Origin: Nematopogon swammerdamellus
Lineage: Eukaryota; Arthropoda; Insecta; Lepidoptera; Adelidae
Direction: 5' to 3'
DNA: 64,000 nt
Assembly (NCBI GenBank): GCA_946902875.1
Contig: OX336336.1
Span: 7,224,545-7,288,544 of the forward strand
Shown: positions 11,260 to 19,409 of the stretch, piece after piece
Layout of the letters: every line of letters begins with the position of its first letter
Position numbering within the stretch: position 1 is the first letter of the stretch
The notes under the pieces: model-generated
Seen by the model: only the letters and a program-made list of their open reading frames with translations
The model's database searches: none
What the model was told of the DNA's origin: nothing
Translations under genes and position numbers: made by a program

Positions 11260-12250
11260 CTTCTGTGCAACTGCCGGCAGATATAGTTAAACACTACAAA
11301 GTATGTAGGTTTCTCATTTAATAAAATTCTAGTCGAACTATCGCACTCGATTCTCGATTTTCTTTTAGTGAATTGGTCTCCTGGGGACCCGAGTATTCGC
11401 GATGTGAACATTTTTGCTAGAAGTTGGTTTTGGTTATTGCGTTTTGTCGGTCGGAGCAACTGTTGGAATGTGTGCTGGAAATGAAAGATTCAACACGATA
11501 GTGAAATGAAGTGCACAAGTGTGATAAATATTACACCTCGTATGAATAATGTAAGTTTTCCTGTATTGTGTGAGAATTAAATTATTCCGAAGTATTCACT
11601 AACATTCAAGCCGTGTTGATACAGTGAAATTTCGACTAACTGTTCGATACAAAAATTGAAATCTTTTCCACAGACGCGTCTCTATTAAAATCCTAATAAA
11701 AAGTTGTACAATAAAATATAAGGGTAAAATAAACCCCTGCGAATTTCAGTCAATATACCACTCACGCACAATGTAAATAGCAGAAAATGCGAGCATAGTT
11801 GTGCAAACTAATTAATTTAATAGATCACTACCTCGGCTCGCATTCTATAAAAAAATTAATTTAATTTGATGTTGACACCAAAGTTATACATTTCAGTTCT
11901 GAGCGTTTATTCAAAAGAATTAATAAATTCAATCGTTTCAAAGGGAAATATTTCAATATTTTATTGCGGGTAACAGTACTGAATGTTTGCAAGCGGGAGC
12001 CGCTTGCTAGACATACTCGTATTTCAGTTTTGTAATAAAATCGACGTAGTATTCCGCGAACAATAAAATATTCTGAACAATTGAGTTGTTATAAAACGGT
12101 GGCTTTTATCGTTGAAGAGCAAGAATTTCAATTAAACCACCTAATCAAGTTGTTTGATATCCAAATTATTTGAATAAATTTGTGAAAAAAAAAATATTAT
12201 GACTTACAAATTCCGTGACTAGATAGGATATTATTTCATTACATAGGTAA
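11260..12250. other. no gene seen; AT-rich
   Basis: No terminal repeats or recognisable families. Minus-strand ORF 11190-11459 overlaps SINE-A and reads as spurious. Confidence 0.35.
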
Positions 12251-12254
12251 TTTG

Positions 12255-12645
12255 TTTAGGATTCCGTATCCATAAGACAACCTATTACTAAGCCTAAACC
12301 GTCTGTCTGTCTGTCCGTCCGTCCTAGGGCTGTATCGTTTGATCTGTAATAGATAGCCGGTTGAAATTTTCACAGAATATGTGTTATTATGGTGGATGTG
12401 CCAACAAATAATAAGAAAAGCAAAAAAGAAACAATTAAGGTTAAATCCACACTAGAAACGTGCTGAGAATCGATGAGTACATATTCACGCTACTGAATAA
12501 TAGATGGCGCCATAGGTACATACATACTGTATTATAGAACGACAAAATATAGGTGAATATGGTTTTTTGACAGTTATGGTATAGCGGATCTACGGAACCC
12601 TCCGTGCGCGAGTAAAACTCGCACTTGAGATATTTTTGAAATAAA
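12255..12645 (-). repeat. rep-G, near complete, reverse
   Basis: GTCTGTCTGTCTGTCCGTCC to CGGAACCCTCCGTGCGCGAG spans both ends of the family. An inner block with AATAATAGATGGCGCCA is also in the copy at 50150-50670, marking a subfamily. Confidence 0.7.
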
Positions 12646-12690
12646 TTTGCAAACGATCACCAAATACCTAAAGGTGCACAGTAATTTTTT

Positions 12691-13344
12691 GAAGTGAAAA
12701 CTTCTTTAGCGGCGCTTGGCACTTTTTTTTGGATGGGTAAAAAATTTTAAACTCGCGTCAGAACTCGCGTCAGATCCGTAGCCTGATCGAAAAAGCGTAA
12801 GATTCGAAACTTCTTTAGCGGCGCTTGGCACTTTTTTTAGATGGGTAAAAAGATGAGATGTTTTTATTTGTTTATGTATATATTTGTATAAGTATGTAGT
12901 ATATATATATATATATTACTTTCCTGTCCAAATGTCTGCACTACCCTTGTCATATTTCTTTCTCATTTACTCTCATCACCCAAAGGTTGACTGGAAGAAA
13001 TCACTTAAATTGATAAGTCCGCCTTTGCACGCTACTGTTCTCTTGTTTCTGTGTGAATTATTGTTAGCTTCCATTCTTCTTCTGTATGTTATCTTCTGTC
13101 TTGTGTATCTCTGTGTTTTTGTGTGCAATAAAGGATTTCTATTCTATTCTATTCTATTCTAAAAATGTTAAACTCGCGTCAGATCCGTTACCTGATCGAA
13201 AAAGCGTAAGATTCGTTGAAATTATGGATGAAAGTAGATTTTTCTGAGAAATAAACTTTTTGATGTAAAATAATTATAATAGTTCTGTTTAAGTTTTCAC
13301 TTCTGCCGGCACTCCCGGAGTGCAACCCGAAGCTTTTTTTTTTT
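12691..13344. repeat. unclassified repeat 'H', copy 1, split by LINE-F
   Basis: AAGTGAAAACTTCTTTAGCG to CACTCCCGGAGTGCAACCCG. About 345 bp of sequence nearly identical to 14543-14880. An internal unit of about 100 bp (CTTCTTTAGCGGCGCTTGGC ... AAAAGCGTAAGATTCG) is tandemly doubled. The second unit is interrupted at 12852-13160 by a LINE-F. Confidence 0.7.
12852..13160 (+). repeat. LINE-F 3' end inserted in repeat H
   Basis: Contains a TA run (12899-12916), AAAGGTTGACTGGAAGAAAT, AAGTCCGCCTTTGCACG, GTGCAATAAAGGATTTC and a (TTCTA)n tail. Flanked by TAAAAA on both sides, the likely target duplication: repeat H copy 2 has a single copy there. This defines the 5' truncation point. Confidence 0.75.
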
Positions 13345-13379
13345 GCATGCTTGTGGTCGAGTCAATAGTTATTGTACTT

Positions 13380-13800
13380 TAGTAAAGTGTACAAAGTTAA
13401 CACTATAATAATCATCGCATTGCACACAAAGATTACAATGTTCGTTTTATTCAATTACACAAGTTTCTGAAATAGAATTAAAAACAAAGTATAGAATAAA
13501 AACATACACAATGCCAGCGCGTAAGCAATTAAAGCTTAAAAATAATAATGAAACAATATTCCAGCTCGCTCCAGTGCGGAATCCGCTTTCTGTTCTGGAG
13601 CATTCTGGTATTTTTCTTTCATAATTTTAATTCATAATGTTTCCATTGTGTATCTACACATTTCTAGATAGCCCGGAGCAAGGACGAGAATAAGTAAAAT
13701 ACGTAAAACATAAAAGTCGAGCTTTACGACTTCCACAATTAAGTACTGCGTTGTATTAATTTATGTAGGTGCTCGCACTTACATTATGACAACAACATAA
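13380..13800. other. no gene seen
   Basis: AT-rich without recognisable repeats. Confidence 0.35.
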
Positions 13801-13803
13801 CAA

Positions 13804-14121
13804 CATACCATACGCTGTATCCCGACAATCGGGGTAAGCAGAGTAATCGGAGTTGTTCTTCAGGCACTCTTGTAAATTACAGCACAACACCGACCACCAC
13901 GTTTAGCAAAGAATTCGGACAAGATAACGAATCAAGCAGCAAGTAAGGCATGAAGACCCACCAGCTGCATGACTCGGTGGAAGGACCGTTCCAAGGTGAG
14001 AGGTACCCTATCGCTCTTTAGCACGGCATCTTGTCCTTAACCCTTAGTCGCCTTTTACGACGTGCACGGGGAGAGATGCAGTGGGGCTATTATTTTTAAG
14101 TACCGGCCCCACACGGTACGT
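13804..14121 (-). repeat. rep-C, near full length
   Basis: Reverse of the family: CCCGACAATCGGGGTAAGCA, AGCACAACACCGACCACCAC, TGCATGACTCGGTGGAAGGA, and CGCCTTTTACGACGTGCACG to CCGGCCCCACACGGTAC. One of the two longest copies; a SINE or a LINE 3' end is possible. Confidence 0.75.
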
Positions 14122-14540
14122 TACATTATGATTATGATTTAAAGTGTGAGAGTTAGTCGCCTGAGCCCTGTTGTCATTGCGAGCTAGGAAGATCTATTTG
14201 TGATCTCTCAAAAGTTTAGAGCTCACCCCCAAGTCCGATTTCAGCTATGAAACAAATTATATTCTTGGGGATGAGTTGCAGAGTTGCATTTGGCATGGGT
14301 TAAAAATATAACCCCCAAGAATACGACTTCTACTGTGAATGAGCACTTCAGATTCACAAATGATGTGTGTGTATGGGAGTTTCATCCTCTTTTATACAGA
14401 ACCTGCCCACCGCTGTGTCGCTAAGGCCCATTCGGTCTATGTGTTTGTTTAGCCTGTAGTGTTCTGTTAAGGTCCTTATTAGAACTCTTATGTCGTACCG
14501 GTTTAGGTATAATACCTCGGAAGTGAATCTACGTGAGTTT
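14120..14540. other. no gene seen
   Basis: A block with TCACCCCCAAGTCCGATTTC and ACCCCCAAGAATACGACTTC may be a decayed retrotransposon; no frame is sustained. Confidence 0.3.
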
Positions 14541-14542
14541 TT

Positions 14543-14880
14543 TTAAGTGAAAACTTCTTTAGCCGAGCGGCGCTTGGAACTTTTTTTGGATGGGTAAAAA
14601 ATGTTAAACTCGCGTCAGAACTCGCGTCAGATCCGTAGCCTGATCGAAAAAACGTAAGATTCGAAACTTCTTTAGCGGCGCTTGGTACTTTTTTTAGATG
14701 GGTAAAAAATTTTAAACTCGCGTCAGATCCGTTGCCTGATCGAAAAAGCGTAAGATTCGTTGAAATTATGGATGAAAGTTGATTTTTCTGAGAAATAAAC
14801 TTTTTGATGTAAAACAATTATAATAGTTCTGTTTAAGTTTTCACTTCTGCCGGCACTCCCGGAGTGCAACCCGAAGCTTT
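14543..14880. repeat. unclassified repeat 'H', copy 2, uninterrupted
   Basis: Same end points and internal doubled unit as copy 1, with few substitutions. Its ends carry AAGTGAAAACTT and AAGTTTTCACTT, a 12-bp inverted match. The minus strand is open across it (SDASLTFFTHPKKVPSAA appears twice), a consequence of the tandem unit. The SINE-A tail begins immediately after it. Confidence 0.7.
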
Positions 14881-15253
14881 TTTTATGGAAACTGACACGG
14901 TTGGCTACATCACCTACAACATCCGTGATGTCAGCCCATAACACCGGGTGAACTAGGTGCCATGTCAGTGCTTCCCTTCGGTCGTGCCGGCTACACTGAA
15001 CTCGACGGAAAACACAAACTATTTACATAGCCGTTTCGACCGACGTTTCATTCAGTGCGGTGGTATCAACCAGGGCGGGTTGAAACCTACCACCTAGTAA
15101 GGTAAGAAGGGAAGAGACCTACAGTTTGACGTGGAATCCGAACCACGGTCAGCCTCCAACGGTCGAGCGGTCACCCATCCAAGTACTGACCGGCCCAGCG
15201 TTGCTTAACCAATAGCGACAGTCGACTGTTTGCACCACTGAGCTATCGAGGCT
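14881..15253 (-). repeat. SINE-A, full length
   Basis: Reverse-oriented from A-tail (14881) to tRNA-like head. On the minus strand the head reads CTCGATAGCTCAGTGGTGCA and the B-box-like region GGTTCGGATTCCACG. This is the best reference copy, with 25382-25750. Confidence 0.85.
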
Positions 15254-15359
15254 GACAGATGTTACTGTTTAATGTTAACTGGAGCAATAAAGAAAAACAT
15301 TTTCTATCTATGTATCGACTTTTACTCTACGATCCTTGACTATGCAACCGGATACGCCA

Positions 15360-15520
15360 GTACTGTCAGCCCATTATGACTTGTTCCTGAGGGAGCTAGG
15401 TGCAATGCCAGTGCTTCCGTTTTGATCGCGTCGGCTAAAGTGAACTGGTTCGCAAAATACAGACTACTTTTCGTTGCAGTTTCGAACTATGTAACTTCAT
15501 TCACCCTACAATACAACGTA
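15360..15520 (-). repeat. SINE-A, old diverged copy
   Basis: Recognisable blocks only: GTCAGCCCATTATG, GAGCTAGGTGCAATGCCAGT, GTCGGCTAAAGTGAACTGG. Many substitutions. Confidence 0.55.
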
Positions 15521-15529
15521 TCCATTACC

Positions 15530-15840
15530 ATGTACGTCATCGCGTCAATGGTTGTCATTCATGCTTCAGATTTACCCATTTTTGCCGGAGGCGTGTGAAA
15601 TTTTCAACCCGCTCGTGACATGGTGAATGGACATCAATCAGACCATCTCTTCCGCGCCTGACGTATCGGCGATTCCAAATGTGACACGAACTTCGCACTC
15701 GGCCGGCCGTTTGCGAATCTATCTGCATTGGCCAAGGCATCTTTAAGCCGGCTGATACCTCGAGGTATAGGCCGTAGCCTAAATTTCAGCCTAGAGCTCA
15801 GCCACATGTTGATCATCTGTCAGTAACGTGGTTAATGCTA
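15530..15840. other. no gene seen
   Basis: Two short overlapping minus-strand frames (15555-15740, 15634-15816), each under 62 codons, without splice sites or known domains. Confidence 0.35.
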
Positions 15841-15936
15841 CTTACAAAATCGGCGATATCAGCCCATAACACCTACCTTGGTGAACTAGGTGCCATGTCA
15901 GAGCTTTCCGTCGGTCTCGCCGGCTACACTGATCTG

Positions 15937-16125
15937 TACCCTAATCACGAGATTTAACCTACACCGCGTACTACGCTACGCCGTGCTCTCCGCATCATTA
16001 TGTATGGAGAAACGAAGTTCGCAAATCAATCACCAAAGGCGCTGCTCCGTTTCTCCATACAAAATGATGCGGAGAACACGGCGTAGCGTAGTACGCGGTG
16101 TAGGCTAAATCTCGTGATTAGGGTA
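15937..16125. mobile_element. 189-bp foldback MITE, PIF/Harbinger-like, copy 1
   Basis: Arms starting TACCCTAATCACGAGATTTA are inverted at the other end and complementary for about 80 bases. The loop holds TCGCAAATCAATCACCAAAG. It is flanked by CTG (15934-15936 and 16126-16128); other SINE-A copies have one CTG there. A 3-bp CWG duplication is typical of PIF/Harbinger elements. Confidence 0.75.
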
Positions 16126-16157
16126 CTGGGCAGAAAACACGACGTACTTCGACCTAC

Positions 16158-16279
16158 GACTCTACGACCGAAGGGAAGCACTGACATGGCACCTAGTTCA
16201 CCCGGTGTTATGGGCTGACATCACGGATGTTGTAGGTGATGTAGCCAACCGTGAGAGTTTCCATAAAAAAAACTTCACA
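16158..16279 (+). repeat. SINE-A, 5'-truncated, inserted in a SINE-A
   Basis: Keeps GACCGAAGGGAAGCACTGAC to TTTCCATAAAAAAAA. It is flanked by CGACCTAC at 16150-16157 and 16280-16287, an 8-bp or longer target duplication. Confidence 0.8.
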
Positions 16280-16539
16280 CGACCTACCTTTCATTCAATG
16301 CGGTGGTAACAATCCGGGCCGTTTAAACCCTACCAATAAGGTAGGTAAGTAGGAAAGGGACCTACAGTTTTATGTAGAACTCGAACCACGGTCGAACGGT
16401 CACTCATCAAAGTTCATCCAAAGATGTGCTTATGATCACGAATGACAGTTCACCGATCGAACCACTGAGCTACCGAGGCTGACTGATTACGTGGCTCCTT
16501 AATGGCATGCTATTAACGAGCCTCTTAATCAATTGACAT

Positions 16540-16838
16540 CCGCTTGATCTCTATCTCTATCTCCGTCTCTGTCTCTGTCTCTGTCTCTGTCTCTGTCTCT
16601 GTTTCTATCTCTAACTCCGTCTCCGTCTCCGTCTCCGTCTCCGTCTCTGTCTCTGTCTCTGTCTCTGTCTCTGTCTCTGTCTCTGTCTCTGTCTCTGTCT
16701 CTGTCTCTGTCTCTGTCTCTGTCTCTGTCTCTGTCACTGTCTCTGTCTCTGTCTCTGTCTCTGTCTCTGTCTCTGTCTCTGTCTCTGTCTCTGTCTCTGT
16801 CTCTACCTCTGTCTCTATCTCTATCTCTATCTCTATCG
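16540..16838. repeat. (CTCTGT)n hexanucleotide array, about 300 bp
   Basis: About 50 units with variant CTCTAT, CTCCGT and one CACTGT unit. It is open in several frames on both strands, giving artificial RD, ET and SV dipeptide proteins. No support for translation. Confidence 0.9.
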
Positions 16839-16844
16839 AGCGCG

Positions 16845-17130
16845 AGAAGCCGACGACGCCCACACGTATGTTTACTTGGTTTATTGCAATAACATCTATG
16901 CATTTGACGAAAGGTCGTCGTCGTGGCGAACCCGCAATCTCCCCACTGCAGATACGTACGGGCTGAAATGTTTTCTTTCACAATATTTCTGCTCCAATTT
17001 CCGATGCTTCAATCAATGTGAAGATCGGGCTCTGCAAGAGCGGCGTAAATGGGCACCTGTCCGTTCGACTCCGAACGTTTGCACTTTTAAATGGGTGGCA
17101 CGGCGGGGGCGCCCCATGTCTTGCCCGTTT
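16845..17130. other. no gene seen
   Basis: Plus-strand ORF 16876-17262 runs into the reversed LINE-F 3' end and has no recognisable domain. Confidence 0.3.
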
Positions 17131-17139
17131 AAAGAATTT

Positions 17140-17495
17140 TCTTATAACAAGTGTGAAAAGAAGTTAAAATATACAGGAGTGCGCAAAGGCGAGCTTGTCA
17201 CTGCAAGAGATTTCTTCCAGTCAACCTTTAAATCTAGTCAAACTTCGATTTTACATAAATGAAATATATTAATTTTATACATACTTGCAGGTTCATACAA
17301 TATACATATATGTACATACATAATTAGTTTCTATACAAACGAAAATACACATGGAGACATTACGAGTTTGAGAACAATGCTCCTTCAAGAGGGATTTGAA
17401 AATGTGAGAAGCGGAAATCCGGAGAGTGGCCGGGAGTTGGTTCCAGATGTCATATTTTGTAACGCTTCGTGTTTGCCATTCTTGCATCGTGTCAC
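17140..17495 (-). pseudogene. LINE-F: ORF2 C-terminus and 3' UTR
   Basis: Minus strand: WNQLPATLRISASHIFKSLL, the usual C-terminal motif of Jockey-like ORF2, followed by about 200 bp of UTR that ends in AAAGGTTGACTGGAAGAAAT and GCTCGCCTTTGCGCAC. This copy ties the LINE-F 3' end to a coding C-terminus. The A tail is not evident. Confidence 0.7.
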
Positions 17496-17514
17496 GATTG
17501 GGACCGAATCGTGG

Positions 17515-17640
17515 CCTAGTAGCTTAACGCTGCCGCACCGCGGCGGCGCGGCGCGGATAGGGCGGGACGCGAGGGCGGGCGGCACCGCGGCGCGGTCTAC
17601 CGCGGCCGACCGCTGTGCCGCCCCCACACGATAAAGCCTA
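17515..17640. other. CpG-rich block
   Basis: CGCGGCGGCGCGGCGCGGAT and similar. It may be a promoter-type island or a GC-rich transposon core. No TATA box, and no clear initiator. Confidence 0.35.
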
Positions 17641-17663
17641 CGCACAGCTCGGACCACGGAATA

Positions 17664-17724
17664 GCGCTGCCCACAGACAACATAACCTTTATATATATAA
17701 GGTTGTATAGTCTGTGGCGCTGCC
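17664..17724. mobile_element. 45-bp hairpin with 8-bp target duplication (micro-MITE)
   Basis: The insert 17672-17716 begins CACAGACAACATAACCTT and ends AAGGTTGTATAGTCTGTG, complementary at 15 of 18 positions, with a TA-rich loop. GCGCTGCC flanks it directly on both sides. An 8-bp duplication and a CA...TG end fit the hAT superfamily. Same length as 27831-27875. Confidence 0.65.
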
Positions 17725-17850
17725 AAAGGAATGCGCGCAGATAGCTTGACCGTGCAAGCCTAGAAGTAGCACCCACCTACCACCTGTCGAGGTCGTGAAG
17801 TAATAGTGCGCACTTGTGTTATCCGACGAGGTAAGTAGAGGTATTGGAAA

Positions 17851-17962
17851 GGAACACGACCGAAGGGTAGCACTGACATGACACCTAGTTCACCCGGTGT
17901 TATGGGCTGACATCACGGATGTTGTAGGTGATGTAGCCAACCGTGTCAATTTCCTTAAAACA
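17851..17962 (+). repeat. SINE-A, 5'-truncated
   Basis: CACGACCGAAGGGTAGCACT to CCAACCGTGTCAATTTCC with an A-rich end; truncated close to the point seen at 16158. Confidence 0.75.
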
Positions 17963-18217
17963 AAATTGAAACCCCATCACTAGTTGTTTAATCACTTTTT
18001 TATGAAAGTATTCTTACAAGCACATAAAATTAAATAATGTATGAATGGTACTTATCGGTGTCACAAATATTTTACAACAATGGTCTACGGTGGTAGGTAC
18101 CCGAAAGGTGTTATTCCACGAAACCTGAAACGAAATCAGTTTTGTTTCGCGACGTTTTATTTTGAGATTATTTTCCGTTTAGGTATATATTAAATCAGAA
18201 ATTTTCGTAGAAATAAA

Positions 18218-18470
18218 AACCCGGTCAAGTGCGAGTCGGACTCGCGCACCAAGGGTCACGTACCACCGCGTAAGCGGGCCACTTTTTATTATTTGTTGTT
18301 TTACTTTTGTTGTTTGCATTATAATGACACTATGTTTGATGCTTGTATTACCGTTTTTACATACGACAGAGCAAAGAAAAAAACAAAAAACAAACCATAA
18401 GTAATTTTTACCTATACCAAATACCCTAACCATACTTAAAAAAAAAAGGAAAAAAAAACATTTGCAGAAG
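18218..18470 (+). repeat. rep-G 5' part
   Basis: AAGTGCGAGTCGGACTCGCG, then CACCAAGGGTCACGTACCAC and the TTATTATTTGTTGTTTTAC middle. It ends near a reverse tRNA-like B-box (GGACTCGAACCC at 18473-18484). Confidence 0.7.
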
Positions 18471-18585
18471 TGGGACTCGAACCCAAGACCATAGAGTAGT
18501 AGGGTAGGGTACGTAGGCCTAGTAATACGAACCCTAAAAAGTATCACCTAAAATGTAACATCGTTCAACATATAATAATGCGGTA

Positions 18586-18699
18586 TTATAATTTGAATTT
18601 TTGATCATCCATCAACGATTCTAAAATCACAGCCTCTTCATCTTGCTTCACCTTCCGCTCCAATTCCCGAACAGCACTGTCCTTCGGCCTCCAAAGTAA
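18586..18699 (-). CDS. candidate terminal exon, unrecognised protein
   Basis: Minus strand: acceptor GATTTTTCAG at 18709-18700, then 37 codons beginning LLWRPKDSAVRELERKVKQD and ending in MDDQKFKL, with TAA at 18588-18586. The sequence is charged and helix-forming, unlike the LINE fragments. The exon begins in phase 0, so it can follow either 18945-19010 (donor at 18944) or 21892-22028. I do not recognise the family. Evidence is one good acceptor, a coding-like composition and phase agreement; no donor is needed at a terminal exon, so a chance ORF is still possible. A polyadenylation signal was not identified. Confidence 0.45.
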   Translation of the reverse strand, partial: LLWRPKDSAVRELERKVKQDEEAVILESLMDDQKFKL

Positions 18700-18767
18700 C
18701 TGAAAAATCAACCGTCAAACGCAGACACAGCTGTCTACGCGAAATTAATCCGGAAATAAACGAACCG

Positions 18768-19010
18768 TCAGCAATCGGATGATTCGCGGCGAAGTTCGCC
18801 AGAGGTAAATTGTCCAAAAATGGTTTTCAACGGGTCGGCCTTGCGATATGCCAGTTGATTGATCGGTACGTGCACGGGAACATTTTCACGAAAGAATGAC
18901 CTTTCTCTAAAGTTCGTTCCGTTACTGTCCTTGCACAGACATACCAATGGGAAGTACTGCGACACGATACCTAGTACCGACAGGAAACAAGGGCTATGCG
19001 ATGGACTAGT
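18768..19010 (-). CDS. candidate exon, or alternative terminal exon
   Basis: The minus strand is open from 19010 to a TGA at 18768. An acceptor-like GATCACAG lies just before 19010. A strong donor GTATGT begins at 18944, giving a 22-codon phase-0 exon (18945-19010: TSPSHSPCFLSVLGIVSQYF plus PL) that joins 18699 without a shift across a 245-nt intron. If that intron is retained the frame stays open for 58 more codons and ends RRESSDC. So the region may encode two C-termini, or be a single terminal exon. The acceptor lacks a long pyrimidine tract, which lowers confidence. Confidence 0.3.
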   Translation of the reverse strand, partial: TSPSHSPCFLSVLGIVSQYFPLVCLCKDSNGTNFRERSFFRENVPVHVPINQLAYRKADPLKTIFGQFTSGELRRESSDC

Positions 19011-19067
19011 CTGTGATCATGGGCGTGGTTGGTGCAGCCGCTTTAAGTTATTTTTTTTATATAAAGT

Positions 19068-19150
19068 CCGACTTGTGGCACCCATGAGGTGTCTAACGGC
19101 ACCCAAGGACATGCTGACGTATGCGGTGGTTCGAATGCCATATTGTAGTT
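19068..19150 (-). repeat. LINE-J 3' end scrap
   Basis: Reverse of GGCATTCGAACCACCGCATA and CGTTAGACACCTCATGGGTG, as in the 3' ends at 26640, 38100 and 44230. Confidence 0.55.
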
Positions 19151-19370
19151 AATTTAAATAATAATCTAGCCCTTTTATTATCCAACTAACATAGGCCTCC
19201 CACTTCACGCCCTTATGAGCTGAACGCAGTCTCTCAAATACAAAAAAAAAACTGACATTGTCACAAAATTAAACCAGGCGAGCGGAACCGTGTTCTTAGC
19301 TAGTAAATAATATAGGCCAGTTCAAGCCATGGAGTTCAGGCATATTTACAAGATGGCCGTTGTGATGTGA

Positions 19371-19405
19371 GAGCTTTCGCTTCAAAAAGTTTGAAGCGAA
19401 AGCTC
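19371..19405. repeat. 15-bp perfect inverted repeat, 5-nt loop
   Basis: GAGCTTTCGCTTCAA (19371-19385) and its exact complement (19391-19405). No flanking target duplication. Confidence 0.7.
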
Positions 19406-19409
19406 AAAC

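Larger units (their letters stand above)
15848..16485 (-). repeat. SINE-A host copy carrying two insertions
   Basis: Reverse SINE-A whose 3' half (15848-15936), middle (16126-16157) and 5' half with head (16280-16485) are collinear once two insertions are removed: a 189-bp foldback MITE and a 5'-truncated SINE-A in the opposite orientation. Confidence 0.75.

Noticed and set aside
12255..12645. Autonomous transposon coding region in rep-G
   Set aside because: No frame is kept among the many copies; the family is non-coding.
15545..15820. Minus-strand ORFs rich in Arg
   Set aside because: Short, overlapping, without splice sites or start context.
16525..16981. Long ORFs encoding RD, ET or SV dipeptide repeats
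   Set aside because: Products of the CTCTGT array; open on both strands and in several frames.
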